Shown in pieces: positions 37,356-49,556 of a stretch of DNA of 64,000 nt. Within the stretch, counting starts at the first letter, position 1. Every line of letters starts with the position of its first letter. Location: contig JAUTDP010000003.1 of the NCBI GenBank assembly GCA_033439795.1, positions 2,976,001 through 3,040,000 on the forward strand, in the 5' to 3' direction. The notes beneath the pieces were generated by a model. That model saw nothing but the letters and a program-made list of their open reading frames with translations. It did no database searches and was not told where the DNA came from. A program made the translations under genes and the position numbers. This DNA is from Sordaria brevicollis (lineage: Eukaryota > Ascomycota > Sordariomycetes > Sordariales > Sordariaceae).

Positions 37356-40300
37356 ATAGTACCCAATAATAATTAATTAGACCGTTAATAATATAATACA
37401 ATACTATTTTGGATTTTATTTTAGAATTATTTTAATTTTTATTATTATTATAACGTTAACTACTATATATTACCTTTATATTTCGTCCGGCGAATTATAT
37501 ATAATTTTTATACCGAATTATTACCCAACCTATTTTAATTATTAACCCGCTAATTATCGTTATTAAATTTATTTAATCTTTATTTATTTCGTTTATTTAT
37601 ATTAAAACTATACCCGAAATAAATTTATCCGACCCGGCAATTATTAAGGATTTATAATACGTATTAAACTTTATTTACTTTAACCCGAAATATTAATAGG
37701 TAATTTACATACCTATAATTAAATACAATACGTTTAATTAAATTATCGAATCGTTACCCGTACTAAATAAAACGGTATTAATTATAATATTTACAATAGT
37801 ACGCTTAATATAGCGTTTATAAAAAATTAACTTATCCCCCTTCCTAAATAATTAGGTATTAAATTACTATATCCCTAAGTAATTTTTTAATATAATTATT
37901 AAAATAATCAACGCTAGTAAATTTATAAACGGTGCCTACCGTTTAGCGTTTTAACTATTACTTATTATAAAAGAATTAAATTAAAATTAAGATTATCCTT
38001 AAGATTAATTTTAAAAATTAAATTAAAATTAAAATTATTTCGAAGGTATATATCGCGAAGTAAATGATTATATCCCCGAAATACTAATAATTTAACCGCT
38101 AAATTATTTTCAATATTACGATTAAATTATTATACTATACGACGAAATTATTTAAAATAGCTATTAAATTAAAAATTTAATAAATAGTTTAAACGATTAT
38201 CTCCTATACGGCGATAAATTATATTCGTCCTTAATATTTTAATATATACTTATTAAAAATAATTAACCTAAAGATTCGCCGGCCTTATATTAGAATAAAT
38301 TAATCGAAAACCCGATTAATAATTAAATTATCCCTAGTAACGAAATTTTATTCGAATTCGAAAATAAAAGTTTCATCGATACGATTAATTTATTCTTATT
38401 ATTAAAAATCGAATTATTTAACGAAAATTATAATTATCGCAAATAAATTACCGATTCGTTTAATAATAATCTACCCTAATTTCTAATTAATCGATAATTA
38501 ACGGAGACCTATATTTTATATAAATAATTTATCCTTTATTATAAAGTAATTATTTCAATACTAAATTTCGCTAATATAATAGGAATTTTTCGCGGTTATA
38601 CGTATATATTACTTTAATTATAATAACGCGGCTAACCCTATCTTATTTAATAAGACGGATAAGGTATTAACTTATTTATTTAATTAATAATATATATTTA
38701 TAACCTAAGAATTATAAAATAGAATATCTTAAATATATTACTTTATATATAAAAATATAAAAGGGATTTAAATAAGGATGCGATAATTTAATAACCGGAT
38801 ACCGAAATACCCGACGTTATTAAATATATTCCGACGGAAATTAGCCCTTAATATAATATAAATTAGTAAATAAATAATAATTTTATTTAATACGATTTTA
38901 ATTAATAAATAAAAGCGGAAGATACAATAATAAATAATATATACAATTTATTAATATATAATAACCGATATAAGTTAAATATAGAACCTTAATATCTTTA
39001 AATAATAAACCGTTTAATTTCGGTAAGGATTAAATTATTATTATTTAATATAACGATATATAATATATTACTTTTCGACGTAATTATAATATTAATCGAT
39101 TATACGGCCGATTATTTTATTAATTTCAGATTCCCCTAAACGCCTACCCTATTAGAATAAAAGTACGCTTAATTTATTAATTAATTATCTTTAATTAAAT
39201 AATTATCGTAGTAACGAATATAAACCCGAACGACCGTCGAATTTTCTATTAATTTAAATTCAACTTCTACTTTTAGCGAATTTATCGCTAAACCGGACCC
39301 AATAAACGAATACATCCCTAACGAATTTAATAAACCGGTTAACCTAATCGGTCTTAAAAATTAACCTAAAGTAGAAAACTTAACGAATAAATTATTCCGC
39401 GGCGTTAAAAATATTTCAAATAAAATAATTACTTTAAATAAAAACGATTTAAAGCCGCCGTTTATTCTACCCAATTTGAAAAAACTACCTAATTAATTAA
39501 TATTCCTAGAATTATATAAAAAATTATTAAAATAAGTAGTAATATAAACTCTTTCCCGATTAATTTAAAAACCGGTTATTCGTCCCTAATTATTATTTAT
39601 AAATAGCGCGAATAAAGAAAAAGGGAAAGAACGAACCGTTTAACTTAACGGGAAATCGAATATCGAATTAATTAAAATATTTACTTTTATAAATTTTTCT
39701 CTCGAATTATTAATTTTTCTATTAAAGCTTCGAAAACTATTAAAAATAATACCGATTTTATTACTAAAATTGAATAACCTAATAAAGACTAAAATTATTA
39801 ATACGTCTATTTCCCCGAATATTTCGGGCTTATTTTTAAAAAATTAATAAATTATAAAACTCTTATCGAATTTAACATCTTCGAATAAATTAAAAGTATT
39901 ACAAAAGGATAAAAAAAATTAAATACTACTTATATTATAAATAATTATTTAACGGCGACGGAAATTAATTAAGGTTACTAACTATAAAATAATTAATTAG
40001 GACTAGCCTAATAATTATTATAATAATTATTATAATAATAATAAAAATAATTAAAGTAATAGCTAATACGAATATAATAAGGAAATTAATAATAATAAAG
40101 GTAAAATACCTATTAACGAAGAAAAGCGTTATATTACCCGCATTATAAAAATTAACGTAACGATTAATAATATTAAATTATAAATATTAACTAATTAATT
40201 CGCTACCACCTTATAAAATAATATAGGGTTCAACGGCTAAAAGATTATACTATTAAATTACTTTTAACCAAACGCTAAAATTAACGATAATAATAATAGC

Positions 40301-43000
40301 GAAAACTACTTTTAAAAGAAAAATAAAATATATATTATCTCCCTTTACCTATTCGTAGAAATTATACGTAACGCCGCTATAAAAAATAATTTTCGCGCGG
40401 AATTTCTATATAAAAATCTTTATTAACTATTTCTCGGCGTAGCGAAAATTTAATTTATAAATTACTTTAATACCCGTAAACGAACCTCCTTTAAATAAAA
40501 TTTAAAACTATAATTAAGAACTATTTTAACGAAATTCTATATATTTCGAATTTAAGCGTTAATTAAATTCGACGTTTTAGAATATACGTATAAAAATTAT
40601 CATAATAATAAACCCCCCCGCAATATAATAATATAAATTATTCGCTTTATTAAAGAACTTAACGAAAAGGATAAAAGGATATATATAACCCGTATTTATA
40701 ATTACCTATACTTTAACCTCAAGGATTCTATTACCGAACCCGCCGATAATATAACTTTTAATAAATAATTAACCTATATTAATCGTCGTACCGAAATTTA
40801 TAAATAGAAAATTATTAACAATTTAAATAATTATAATTCTATTTCAATAAGAGAATCCTTTGAACTTAATTTAATAGTAAATTCCTAAAGATTAAACCAA
40901 TTAAAATAATTAATTTCTTAAAATAAAAGGAGGAAAAAATTAAATTATCGACGGAAATTATATTATAAAGAGCCTATAATAATTATCGTAGTAATTTTAG
41001 GAATAAAAATTACTATAATAATAATTTATCTTTTAATTATAACGGATCTTTCCCTAATTATAATAATTCATCGGTTAACCGAAGTAATTTATTATTATAT
41101 TCGCGGGGCGAATTATTATATAAAAGAAGGAACTTCAATCGAAATTCGTATTCTAATTACTATTATTATAATAACTTTTCCTCTAATTTTCGTAATAGGT
41201 TAATTCGCAGAAAAGTTTAATAACGTTAATATCGTCCTTATAAACGTATTTATCGCTATTATATTCGTTTCGGCCCTCCCCATAACGGTATATATACTAT
41301 TAATAATAAGCGCAAAATCTACGTTAATACGGATATAGAAAATTCTAAGGGTAAATGTCTCAAAATTAATAGTTATAATATAATTAGAAAATATTACAAT
41401 TCTAATAAAAAAAACGTTTATTTTACCTTCGATACGGCTTTAAATAATATATTTATAAATATTATTATTTTTAATTTTAATAAAAATAATAATATTAATT
41501 CTATTTATTCCTCCATTCCTATTATATATATTACTATATATATAAAAAATTAATAAATTAATCGTCGGACGTATAGGAAATATAATAAAGTTTTCCTAAA
41601 TTATAATAAAATATTTATTTATATTTTTACTAATTCCTAAACTAACCTTAAACCGCTAAATACCGGGCCGTATAAATTTAAAAAAAAGGATATCGCCGCT
41701 CCGCCCACCCTTTAATTAACGGATATTATAAAATTCGTAATAAATACTACATTTACAATCTTTATAAAAAACGAAAAATAAGTAAAAGTATTCAAAACGG
41801 CGGAATAAGTCGAATTAAACCCGTTTATCTCCCTAAAAGTACTAATTTAATATAATTACCTAAAAATAAACGTCCAATTAAATCCGTAAAGAAATTAATT
41901 CCCTATTTATATCGATACAAATTATTCCAATATCCTAATTAACGAATAATAAATTATGAATAATCCTAATATTTAATATAATAATATAAAAATAAAAACG
42001 TTCGATATTATAAATAGGCGTATAATTCTTACCCGTTAAATAACCTTTAATTTATTTATCGAAGGAATTATCGACGGCTAATCGGCCAAATAAATTTTTA
42101 TTTTAATAATTTAAATAATAAAGGGCCTAATAACCCGATTACTCCTTAGAATATAATAAACGTAACTTAATTAAATAATTATTAATTTAACGGCTAATAT
42201 TATAAGAATCCCGACTTATAGTAGAATAATTATATCGATAAATCATAACGCGAAGCCAACGCGTCGTAAAATAACCGCGACGTATAATATAATTATTTTA
42301 TTATAATTATAAAGGTTAATATTAATATATTACGCATTTATTACTAATACATCCCTAATAGGAATCCCTAAGGAATATATCTTCGAAATTAAATACCTAT
42401 AAGCGTATAACTATTTTCTAAATACTATTACGCTTAAATTCGTTTCCGTAATTAATCGGATAAATAAATTAATAAAGGTATATCGCGCTTAACGTTTAAA
42501 AATTATTAAAAACGTTAAATCCAATAATTATTAAGCAATTTTATTTAAATAGGTTATAATTTTATTCGAAATAATAAACGCCAAACCTAACGAAGAATTC
42601 GCTTTTATAACCAATTTCGAAAATATTACCCTTATACTTAATTAACCGAAGCCCGCCCAACTTAATAAAGAAATTATTAACGTACTAGATTGTAAATTAA
42701 CCGAAGAAAATTTATTGAAATTCTTACGCAAATTATAAAAGCGTAACCCCTCCTTTAAAATAAATAAAGATAAAGATTTCCCCGAAATCGAATTTATCTA
42801 TAGTATAAAAATTTATAATTATAATCCGGAATACGTATAACGTATTAAAACGTTAAATAATAAATATAATATATATAACGGTCGGGGTATTATTAAAATA
42901 AACGAAAAAGAAATACTTTACGTTAATTTTATCCAAAATTAATATAAATATAAAATAAACGTTCGCCTTTATTAATTAAGCATTTAAAATAAAGAATTAT
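37356..43000 (+). pseudogene. Inner Gypsy 5' region (leader, gag and start of pol), heavily decayed
   Basis: More than 5 kb between the 5' LTR and the readable reverse transcriptase. It is uniformly AT-rich with stops in all frames; short runs on the plus strand look coding, but I could not place gag, zinc knuckle or protease with confidence. By position it must include gag and protease. It is longer than these genes normally need, so a further gene or undetected insertion is possible. Confidence 0.4.
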
Positions 43001-44864
43001 TAAATACTACGTTCGGATAAATATACGAAAATAGTAAATTAAAATAAATAATAAAAATTACCCCATTCGGGTACCCTTATTTTATTATTTAGAAAATAAT
43101 TAATAAAATCTATAAAGGGCGAATTATTATTAACTTACAATTATTCAACCGCGTAATTATCGGGGATTCTTACCTATTATTAATATAAAATTCAATTATT
43201 ACGAAGATAAAAAGCAAGAAATATACGAATTATTTCGATGGCTTAATATTTTTCCATTAAATCGGAATTTACTCCGCTTATAAGGATAAAATAATTATTA
43301 TTAGCCTACGCGGATTAGAAAGGTCAAATATAATGCTTATAAATTATAAAAATTTATTAATATACGCCTAACGATTTATCGATAAAAAGCTTTATCCTTA
43401 TAAAATATTTACCGTAAAATATATTAATAATATTATAATTTTTAATAATATAGTAGAGGAGTATTTCCAATATTTAGAAATTATTTTAAAATTATTTAAA
43501 AAAATTAATTTTAATATTACGGCTAAAAAATTATTTATTATATATTTTTCTATTCGCTTATTAAACTACTATATAAACGATTTAGGTATAATTACTATTA
43601 CCGACCGAATCGTAATAATTAAAAATATCCAATAACTTATAAATTTAACGTCCCTCGAATATTATATCGACTTAATAAATTTTTTAAAAAGATTTATCCC
43701 CTAATTCGCTTAAAAAATTAAGCCCCTAAAAAAATAAAAAGTTAAATTTATTAAAAATAGTAAAAAGGAATACAAAATACCCGAGAAAAAATTACCGGCG
43801 GTAAGAAAAGTATTTATTAGCGTATTAAAATTCGAGCTTATAAATTTAAAAAAGGAAATATTCGAAATACTCTAAAAATAATTAATAAAGGAAATTATTA
43901 TTTTCTACTATTACCCTAGGCGCGTTATATTTATAAAAATTAACGTATTAAAGAAATAGAATTTAAATATAATAATTTTTTATATCGAAGGAAATAATTA
44001 GGATAATAAAATTATTTTTATTTATAAAATCCAACCTATTCTCTTCTATAGTAAACGTTTATTAACCGCCGAAAAGAATTATTAACTAACGGAATTAGAA
44101 ATAACGTATTTCGTTTAAATTTATCGGTTATTATAATAATTAATTTAATTTTATATTAAACTTATTATTATTTTTATTAATTACCGCGCGTTAATTAATA
44201 TTATTAATTAAATAAGCCTTAATATAACCGATCTTACGAAATTCAATTCTAAATTAATCGTCGCTTTTATATTCCTCTTACAATTTAACTTCGACGTATA
44301 TTATATCCTAAATAAAATAAATATTATACCCGACGTATTATTATAATTATTAAAAGCGGAATAGAAATTTTATTCCGATATTAACGAATTCGATAATATA
44401 TAGAAAAAAATAGCGTACTCGATCCGAATATATATAAACGAGGAAGTTAAATCCAAATTTATCGAAGGTTATAAAGTAAATAAATACTACGCTATAGTAA
44501 TTCGAAAGCTAATAAAATACAATTAGCGTAATTCGAAATTTGAATTTAACGTAGATAAATAATTCCCCTTTAAATTTAATAACGGCCTTCTATACTATTA
44601 TTTAAGGGTCGGAAAATTAAAATTATACGTACTAAAAAATTATTTAAAAATAATTCTTAATTAAATATACGATTAACGCTATTATTTCGGACTAATTAAA
44701 ATAATAATAAAATTAAACGGCTATTATTTCCTATAAATAATAAAAACGCTACGCTATTATATAAAATACTACCCCCAATATATTAAATCTAAAATAGATC
44801 GGAAAATTACCCCGGGTATATTAAAACTAATTAAATAAATACTTATTCCTTACTATATAATATA
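43001..44864 (+). pseudogene. Inner Gypsy reverse transcriptase and RNase H, decayed
   Basis: Reverse transcriptase is visible as VVNLRxLN-like sequence (INLQLFNRVIIGDSYLLL, about 43130-43185), YFDGLIFFH near 43230, and the active site KYINNIIIFNNIVEEYFQY with YINN at 43420-43431, where the family has YIDD; the change is G-to-A. NFLKRFIP near 43690 starts the connection region, and YSKRLLTAEKNY near 44050-44085 is the RNase H segment. VYYILNKINIIPDVLL near 44300-44345 marks the RNase H end. The integrase begins after this and is cut near 44864. Confidence 0.75.
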
Positions 44865-44874
44865 TACGAGGGCT

Positions 44875-44930
44875 GCCGCCCCCGTACCCCCGCAAAATTT
44901 GCCTTCGGCAAATTTTATACGGGTGGGCAG
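44875..44930. repeat. GC-rich imperfect hairpin at the left end of the insertion
   Basis: The core AAAATTTGCC-TTC-GGCAAATTTT is a perfect 10-bp stem with a 3-base loop. Outside it CCCCCGTA pairs with TACGGGTGGG, extending the stem imperfectly. It could be a recognition structure or fold in RNA. Confidence 0.7.
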
Positions 44931-44999
44931 AAATTTACTTGAAGCGGAGCTTAACATTTACTTCGTATATTTTTCATTATATTTTTAATAAGTTTTTTT

Positions 45000-45230
45000 T
45001 ATTATTATTTTTTATTTATTTATTTATTTATTTATTATTTATTTATTTATTATCATTTATTCATTTATTATTCTTTTTTTATTTATTATTATTTATTTAT
45101 TTATTATTATTTATTATTTATTTATTTATTAGTATTTATTTATTTATTAGTATTTATTTATTTACTATTATTTATTTATTAACAATTATTTATTTATTTA
45201 CTATTATTTATTTATTATTTTTTAATTTAC
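45000..45230 (+). repeat. TTTA-rich low-complexity tract
   Basis: Long interrupted runs of TTTA/TTA units. An open frame across it gives only Phe/Leu/Ile/Tyr and is an artefact of the repeat. Confidence 0.85.
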
Positions 45231-45261
45231 TATTTAAATATTATTAAAAAGATTTTATTTT

Positions 45262-45345
45262 TACTCCTGCCGGAAATCGAACCGACCGCTAAAGGGTATA
45301 TATTATAACCGTACATTTGCTAAGTTAGCTACGACGTTTTATTTA
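45262..45345 (-). other. tRNA-like (pol III, SINE-like) segment
   Basis: On the minus strand, TAGCTAACTTAGC resembles a tRNA D-arm/A-box, and GGTCGGTTCGATTTCC resembles a T-arm/B-box with one extra T. A T5 run (complement of AAAAA at 45248-45252) follows as a possible terminator. The acceptor stem does not close, so it is not a working tRNA gene. A tRNA-derived SINE head or relic is the best guess. Confidence 0.4.
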
Positions 45346-45380
45346 GAAAATAAAATTATTTTTTTTTATTATATACCTAT

Positions 45381-45800
45381 CCGTCGGATTTTTTTAAAGC
45401 CGTTTTTCTCGCCCGGCAGGCAAGCTACGGTCACGTGAGTAGTACCATTATACTCGTCACAACATACTCATCATTTTGATACCCATTTTTCTCTATCCTT
45501 ATCGATAAGCTTTTTAGATTTTTTTTTATATATCCGTCGGATTTTTTTAAAGCCGTTTTTCTCGCCCGGCAGGCAAGCTACGGTCACGTGAGTAGTACCA
45601 TTATACTCGTCACAACATACTCATCATTTTGATACCCATTTTTCTCTATCCTTATCGATAAGCTTTTTAGATTTTTTTTTATATATCCGTCGGATTTTTT
45701 TAAAGCCGTTTTTCTCGCCCGGCAGGCAAGCTACGGTCACGTGAGTGGTACCATTGTACTCGTCTCAGCTTACTCATCATTTTGGTACCCACTTTGTCTT
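45381..45800 (+). repeat. Three tandem copies of a 153-bp repeat
   Basis: Copies start at CCGTCGGATTTTT: 45381, 45534 and 45687 (period 153). Copies 1 and 2 look identical; copy 3 is truncated near 45800 and differs, mostly having G or C where the others have A or T. Each carries GGCAGGCAAGCTACGG followed by TCACGTGAGT. Confidence 0.9.
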
Positions 45801-46045
45801 GATAGGACCCACTTTCAAATGCCAAGCCCTAAGCGAGCTTGGCGGACAGGGATAGGGGGTCTTATTCAGCCAATTCCAACTCGTGAATTTTTTTCAACCA
45901 ATTGCAGGTCGCGAAATCGCGGGTAAACCTCGTGGCTATTTACAGGGATTATTGACAGGGGGGTCACCGTATTATAGAAGAAGCTACGTTCAACGCTTTG
46001 CTCCGTGTTTTTTCAACACTTCTCAATGTTAAAGCTCCGCTTCAA

Positions 46046-47160
46046 ATTAATTTCGTTATTAACCTTCCCTAATAATTTAGTAAATTAACGGTATAGGGTA
46101 GTAAGTAATATAACGCGTTAATAATCGTTATATATAATTTTAATAAAAAAATATTATTTATTCTTAGGTATATCGATTACGATATAAAAACGTAAGTAAA
46201 TCGGCTAATTAATATATTATTAATTTATAATTAGGGATAATTCCGCGTTGTAATAACCGACCGCAATTTAAAATTCCTTTTAAATTTTTAGAAAATATTA
46301 TTTTCGAAATTTAATATAACGTTATTATAAATAACCGCGTAGAATTTAAAGGCTAATAATTAAATTGAATAATATAATTAAAAAATTAAAATAATAATCC
46401 GTTACTATACGGCGGAAAATCTAAAAATCCTATAACCGGATATTTTATTAGCCTTTTAATAAAATTTTAATAATAATTTATTTATACCGTTAGGGCGGAT
46501 ATTAAACGAACTAATATTAGGCTTTAAATTAAATATAACGTTAAACCTCTTAAAATTAAATAAAAAGGCGGTTAAGGATTTTAAAATTATCCGGGAAATA
46601 TATAATCGGGAGGCGGTAAAAATAATAAATTAAATAATAATAAAATATAAATTAATATTCGATAAAAATTACCGCCCCTTTTATTTCGTCCTTAGCGATA
46701 AAGTAATAATTTAATTATATAAAGGATATATTAAACCTAGGACGAAATTTCGTAAATATACGGATTAAAGAGCGGGATTATTTAAAGTCAAACGCAAAAT
46801 CGACGACCTCGTATACGAATTAGAATTATTTAAAATATAAAAAATTTATTCTATTATTTCGGTAAATTATTTACGAAAATATCCTTACAGTAAAGACCCC
46901 TTTTATTATATTAGCGAATTACCCGGCAAAATTGTCGTTAAAAGGGATATAAAAAATTAATAATTATACGAAATTAAAAAAATTATAAATAAAAAAATAA
47001 TTTAATACGGCGGTAAATTATTAATCGAATATTAAATAAAATATAAAGGTTATAATATTTCTATAAATAAATAATACCCGCGCGGCGGTCGTATAAATAA
47101 TTTAATAAAAAACGTATAAAATCTAATTCGGGAATACGAAATATAATACCCTATTAATCT
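46046..47160 (+). pseudogene. Inner Gypsy integrase core and chromodomain-like end, decayed
   Basis: INFVINLP at 46046 corresponds to the DFVVDLP start of the integrase core, followed by LIIVIYNFNKKILFI (family: ALLVVVDRFTKK). Near 46960-47110 the plus strand reads LYEIKKIINKKII and LIEYxIKYKGYNI, then PRGGRINNLI. This has the pattern of a C-terminal chromodomain (variable hinge, then Y-x-V-K-W-x-G-Y), as in chromoviruses, which target heterochromatin. Several stops break each domain. Confidence 0.65.
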
Positions 47161-47619
47161 TAAATTATTCGAAAAAATAAACGTATTAATTATATTAAAA
47201 GAAGGGATCGAAATAAAGGAAATATTTAAATTAAATATTATTATTATAATCCTATTAAAATTAAAATAATTAACGATTTTAACGATAAATATAACGTTAT
47301 TATTATTTTAAATAATTACGAAATTTAAATAAAGGATTGCGAACGTTAAAAAAATATTTAAAAGCTACCCCCCCCCCCCCCGCTTAAAACTTCTCCCCAA
47401 TAATAATAATAATTTTATTAGTAAATTAAATTACCTCTCAATACCAATTTACTTTATTAATCGGCCGCCTATTAATCTATAATACCCTTATAAACGTATT
47501 CGTCCAATTCGCTTTATCGGTTAATTAGCCGTTAATTTATAATAACTCCACAAACGTATTCAATATACGCGGAAATATCTTCAATTGTAAGTTAAAAAGA
47601 ATAAATACCCAATTTAATA

Positions 47620-49250
47620 TTCGTCGCAGGATCTAAACTTACGGTCAATCCCCTTATTACTTTTACAGCCTATATAATAACTAATAGCCTATTTAAATTT
47701 AACGTTAAATTCTTTAAAGAAGATAACGAAATTATCGACGTAGAAAAAACCGCTATTATTAATATTTAATACGGATTTAGGGTTAAATATTTTATTCGGT
47801 TTAACAATTATTATATTAGCGGTAAAAACTATACATTTATTATAAATAATAATAAAATTCCCCCGATTATAAATTTTATTAATAATAAATTTATTAAAAA
47901 GGAGAAAATTTACGTTAAAACCTTCTTATTTAATTAAAACTTCGCGGTTACTTTTTTAACTAATTATATTTATATATTTTTAAAAACCCGTTTCAACGTT
48001 ATTTTTAAATAAATTACTAATACCGAAACCGCTATAATCGATAATGTATTAACGATAGGAAACGTCGATAAAATTATTAATTTAACCTTTATATAAAGTA
48101 TTTATTACGTAATAATAATTAAAAATTTTAATGTAATTAAAGTTAAAATAAAATAAATTATAGCGTTTAAAATTATTAGTTCAATTAATATAATAGAAAT
48201 TATTTAAAAATGTATATATATATCCAATTCGGCGATTTTAGCCTTTTAAGACCCGTATATATTAAAGATTATTAAAGAAAAAATAACCAATATATTAAAA
48301 TTAATCGTTAACTAAACTATTAAATAATATAACGATTATCGCCCATTTCGTAAAAGAGTGTAAATTAATTATATTACGCTAAAATTAAAAACCTATAGAA
48401 TAGTAACTATAATTATAAAGAAAAAAAGTATATTAAAAAAAATTCTTATAAAGATTAATATAATACGCATTATTTAAGGAAAATAATTAAATAAATAAAT
48501 TAAAATTTAATTCATTTTCCCGCTTAGCGGTACGAATAATAGCGAAGGTAAAAATATTAACAGTACGGGTAATAATATAAATAACGGTATAAACGGTTCT
48601 AAGGGTTTTAATTCTAATTTTAATACAAGTAACGGTAATAGCGAAAATTTCAATAAGGTATTTATTACCGAAGTAAAGAAAAAACGCCCTAATAAAAATA
48701 AGGGTAAGAACGTTAAAGAAAAGCGTATTAAAACGAAGCCGACCGAAATATAAATCGTAAAGAATTAAAATATAATTTAGAAAAATTAATAACGCTAAAT
48801 CCTTTATAATTATATTTTAATATATTTCTTAATATTCGTAAATTACGTTAATTATTAAATAAATATCGCGGCCGCTATTAAATTCGCCTATATTATAAAT
48901 ATCCTATATAACAACCCAACCTTCGAAAACGAATAGAATTTCGCCGCCGCCTAAGATAAAATTATATTAGAAAATAATATTAATACCCTTTAAACCTTTA
49001 ATACGAATAAGGCCGAATTCGCTATTACGATATATAACGGTAAGCGCTTTATCGCTATTAAATTAGGCCGCTAAGAAAGCTTCGAAAAGTATATTAGCAA
49101 AGAGGGAAATAATAAATAACGTAAAGGAATTAAATAAACCGGACGATAAAATTAATAAATATAACGGATATAGAACGTAACGGATATAAATATAATAGAC
49201 GTAAACGTAAGTAAAATATAAACTATATATATAAATAATATTATTATAAT
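47620..49250 (+). pseudogene. Extra decayed coding tract between pol and the 3' LTR of the inner Gypsy
   Basis: A C-run at 47368-47381 separates this from pol. The plus strand then shows long nearly open runs: VNPLITFTAYIITNSLFKFN and FKEDNEIIDVEKTAIINI (about 47640-47775), later an Asn/Gly/Ser-rich run ending in basic residues (about 48525-48750, EVKKKRPNKNKGKNVKEKR), then AAAIKFAYIINILYNNPTFENE and NKAEFAITIYNGKRFIAIKLG (about 48870-49070). I recognise no family. Normal Gypsy elements have only short sequence here. Confidence 0.45.
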
Positions 49251-49335
49251 AGCGAGCGTAGATTTAATAGAAGGATTAATAAATAAAGGTATATTTAAAT
49301 AATAATCGGGACGATTATTTTTAGGTAGGGGGTAT

Positions 49336-49551
49336 TATAAAGTGACTGCTACGCTAATTATAGTGGCACCTTCTACGACCAACCGCTAATCGGGAAATTA
49401 GTTAGTACGTTAATTATCGGAAGGTTCGTATTGTAGAATCATAGTAGTATACGGTATAAGACTGCTATGCTTCCCGCGCTGAACGCGCGCTTTTCTTTTC
49501 CTAGATAATCAATATCACCAGTTCATTCACACATGCACTGCTCGTCTTACA
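49336..49551 (+). repeat. 3' LTR of the inner Gypsy element
   Basis: 216 bp, same length as 37140-37355. The first 140 bases are AT-converted and the last 50 keep C and G (CAGTTCATTCACACATGCAC), the reverse of the 5' LTR. Followed by target duplication GTAAG. Confidence 0.93.
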
Positions 49552-49556
49552 GTAAG

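Larger units (their letters stand above)
44865..46045. mobile_element. Unclassified 1.2-kb insertion with terminal inverted match, hairpin and tandem repeats
   Basis: This stretch breaks the integrase of the inner Gypsy: coding-like sequence stops near 44864 and resumes as INFVINLP at 46046. It is far less AT-converted than all around it. It holds a GC-rich hairpin at its left end (44875-44930), a 20-bp inverted match (TTGAAGCGGAGCTTAACATT at 44939-44958 against 46025-46045), a TTTA-rich tract, a tRNA-like segment and three 153-bp tandem repeats. I see no transposase and no clear target duplication, so it may be a non-autonomous element. Helitron and Crypton signatures were looked for and not found. 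Confidence 0.6.
37140..49551 (+). mobile_element. Inner Ty3/Gypsy LTR retrotransposon with chromodomain-like end, RIP-mutated
   Basis: Two 216-bp LTRs (37140-37355, 49336-49551) start TG/TA and end CTTACA, with direct repeats GTAAG at 37135-37139 and 49552-49556. A purine tract (GGTAGGGGG, about 49324-49332) precedes the right LTR, so it is plus-oriented. Pol is readable from about 43.0 kb. A fourth element of about 1.18 kb interrupts the integrase, leaving a native length near 11.2 kb, large for a fungal Gypsy; the surplus is a long 5' region and an extra coding tract after pol. It sits inside the reverse transcriptase of the outer element and therefore arrived later. Confidence 0.9.

Noticed and set aside
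45381..45800. CRISPR-like array
   Set aside because: Units are 153-bp direct tandem copies without short repeats and unique spacers, in a eukaryotic genome.
45741..45926. 61-codon frame in the lightly mutated insertion
   Set aside because: Short, starts inside the third tandem repeat and has no recognisable domain.
44865..46045. Helitron or Crypton identity of the insertion
   Set aside because: No 5' TC and 3' CTRR ends and no tyrosine recombinase fragment were found.
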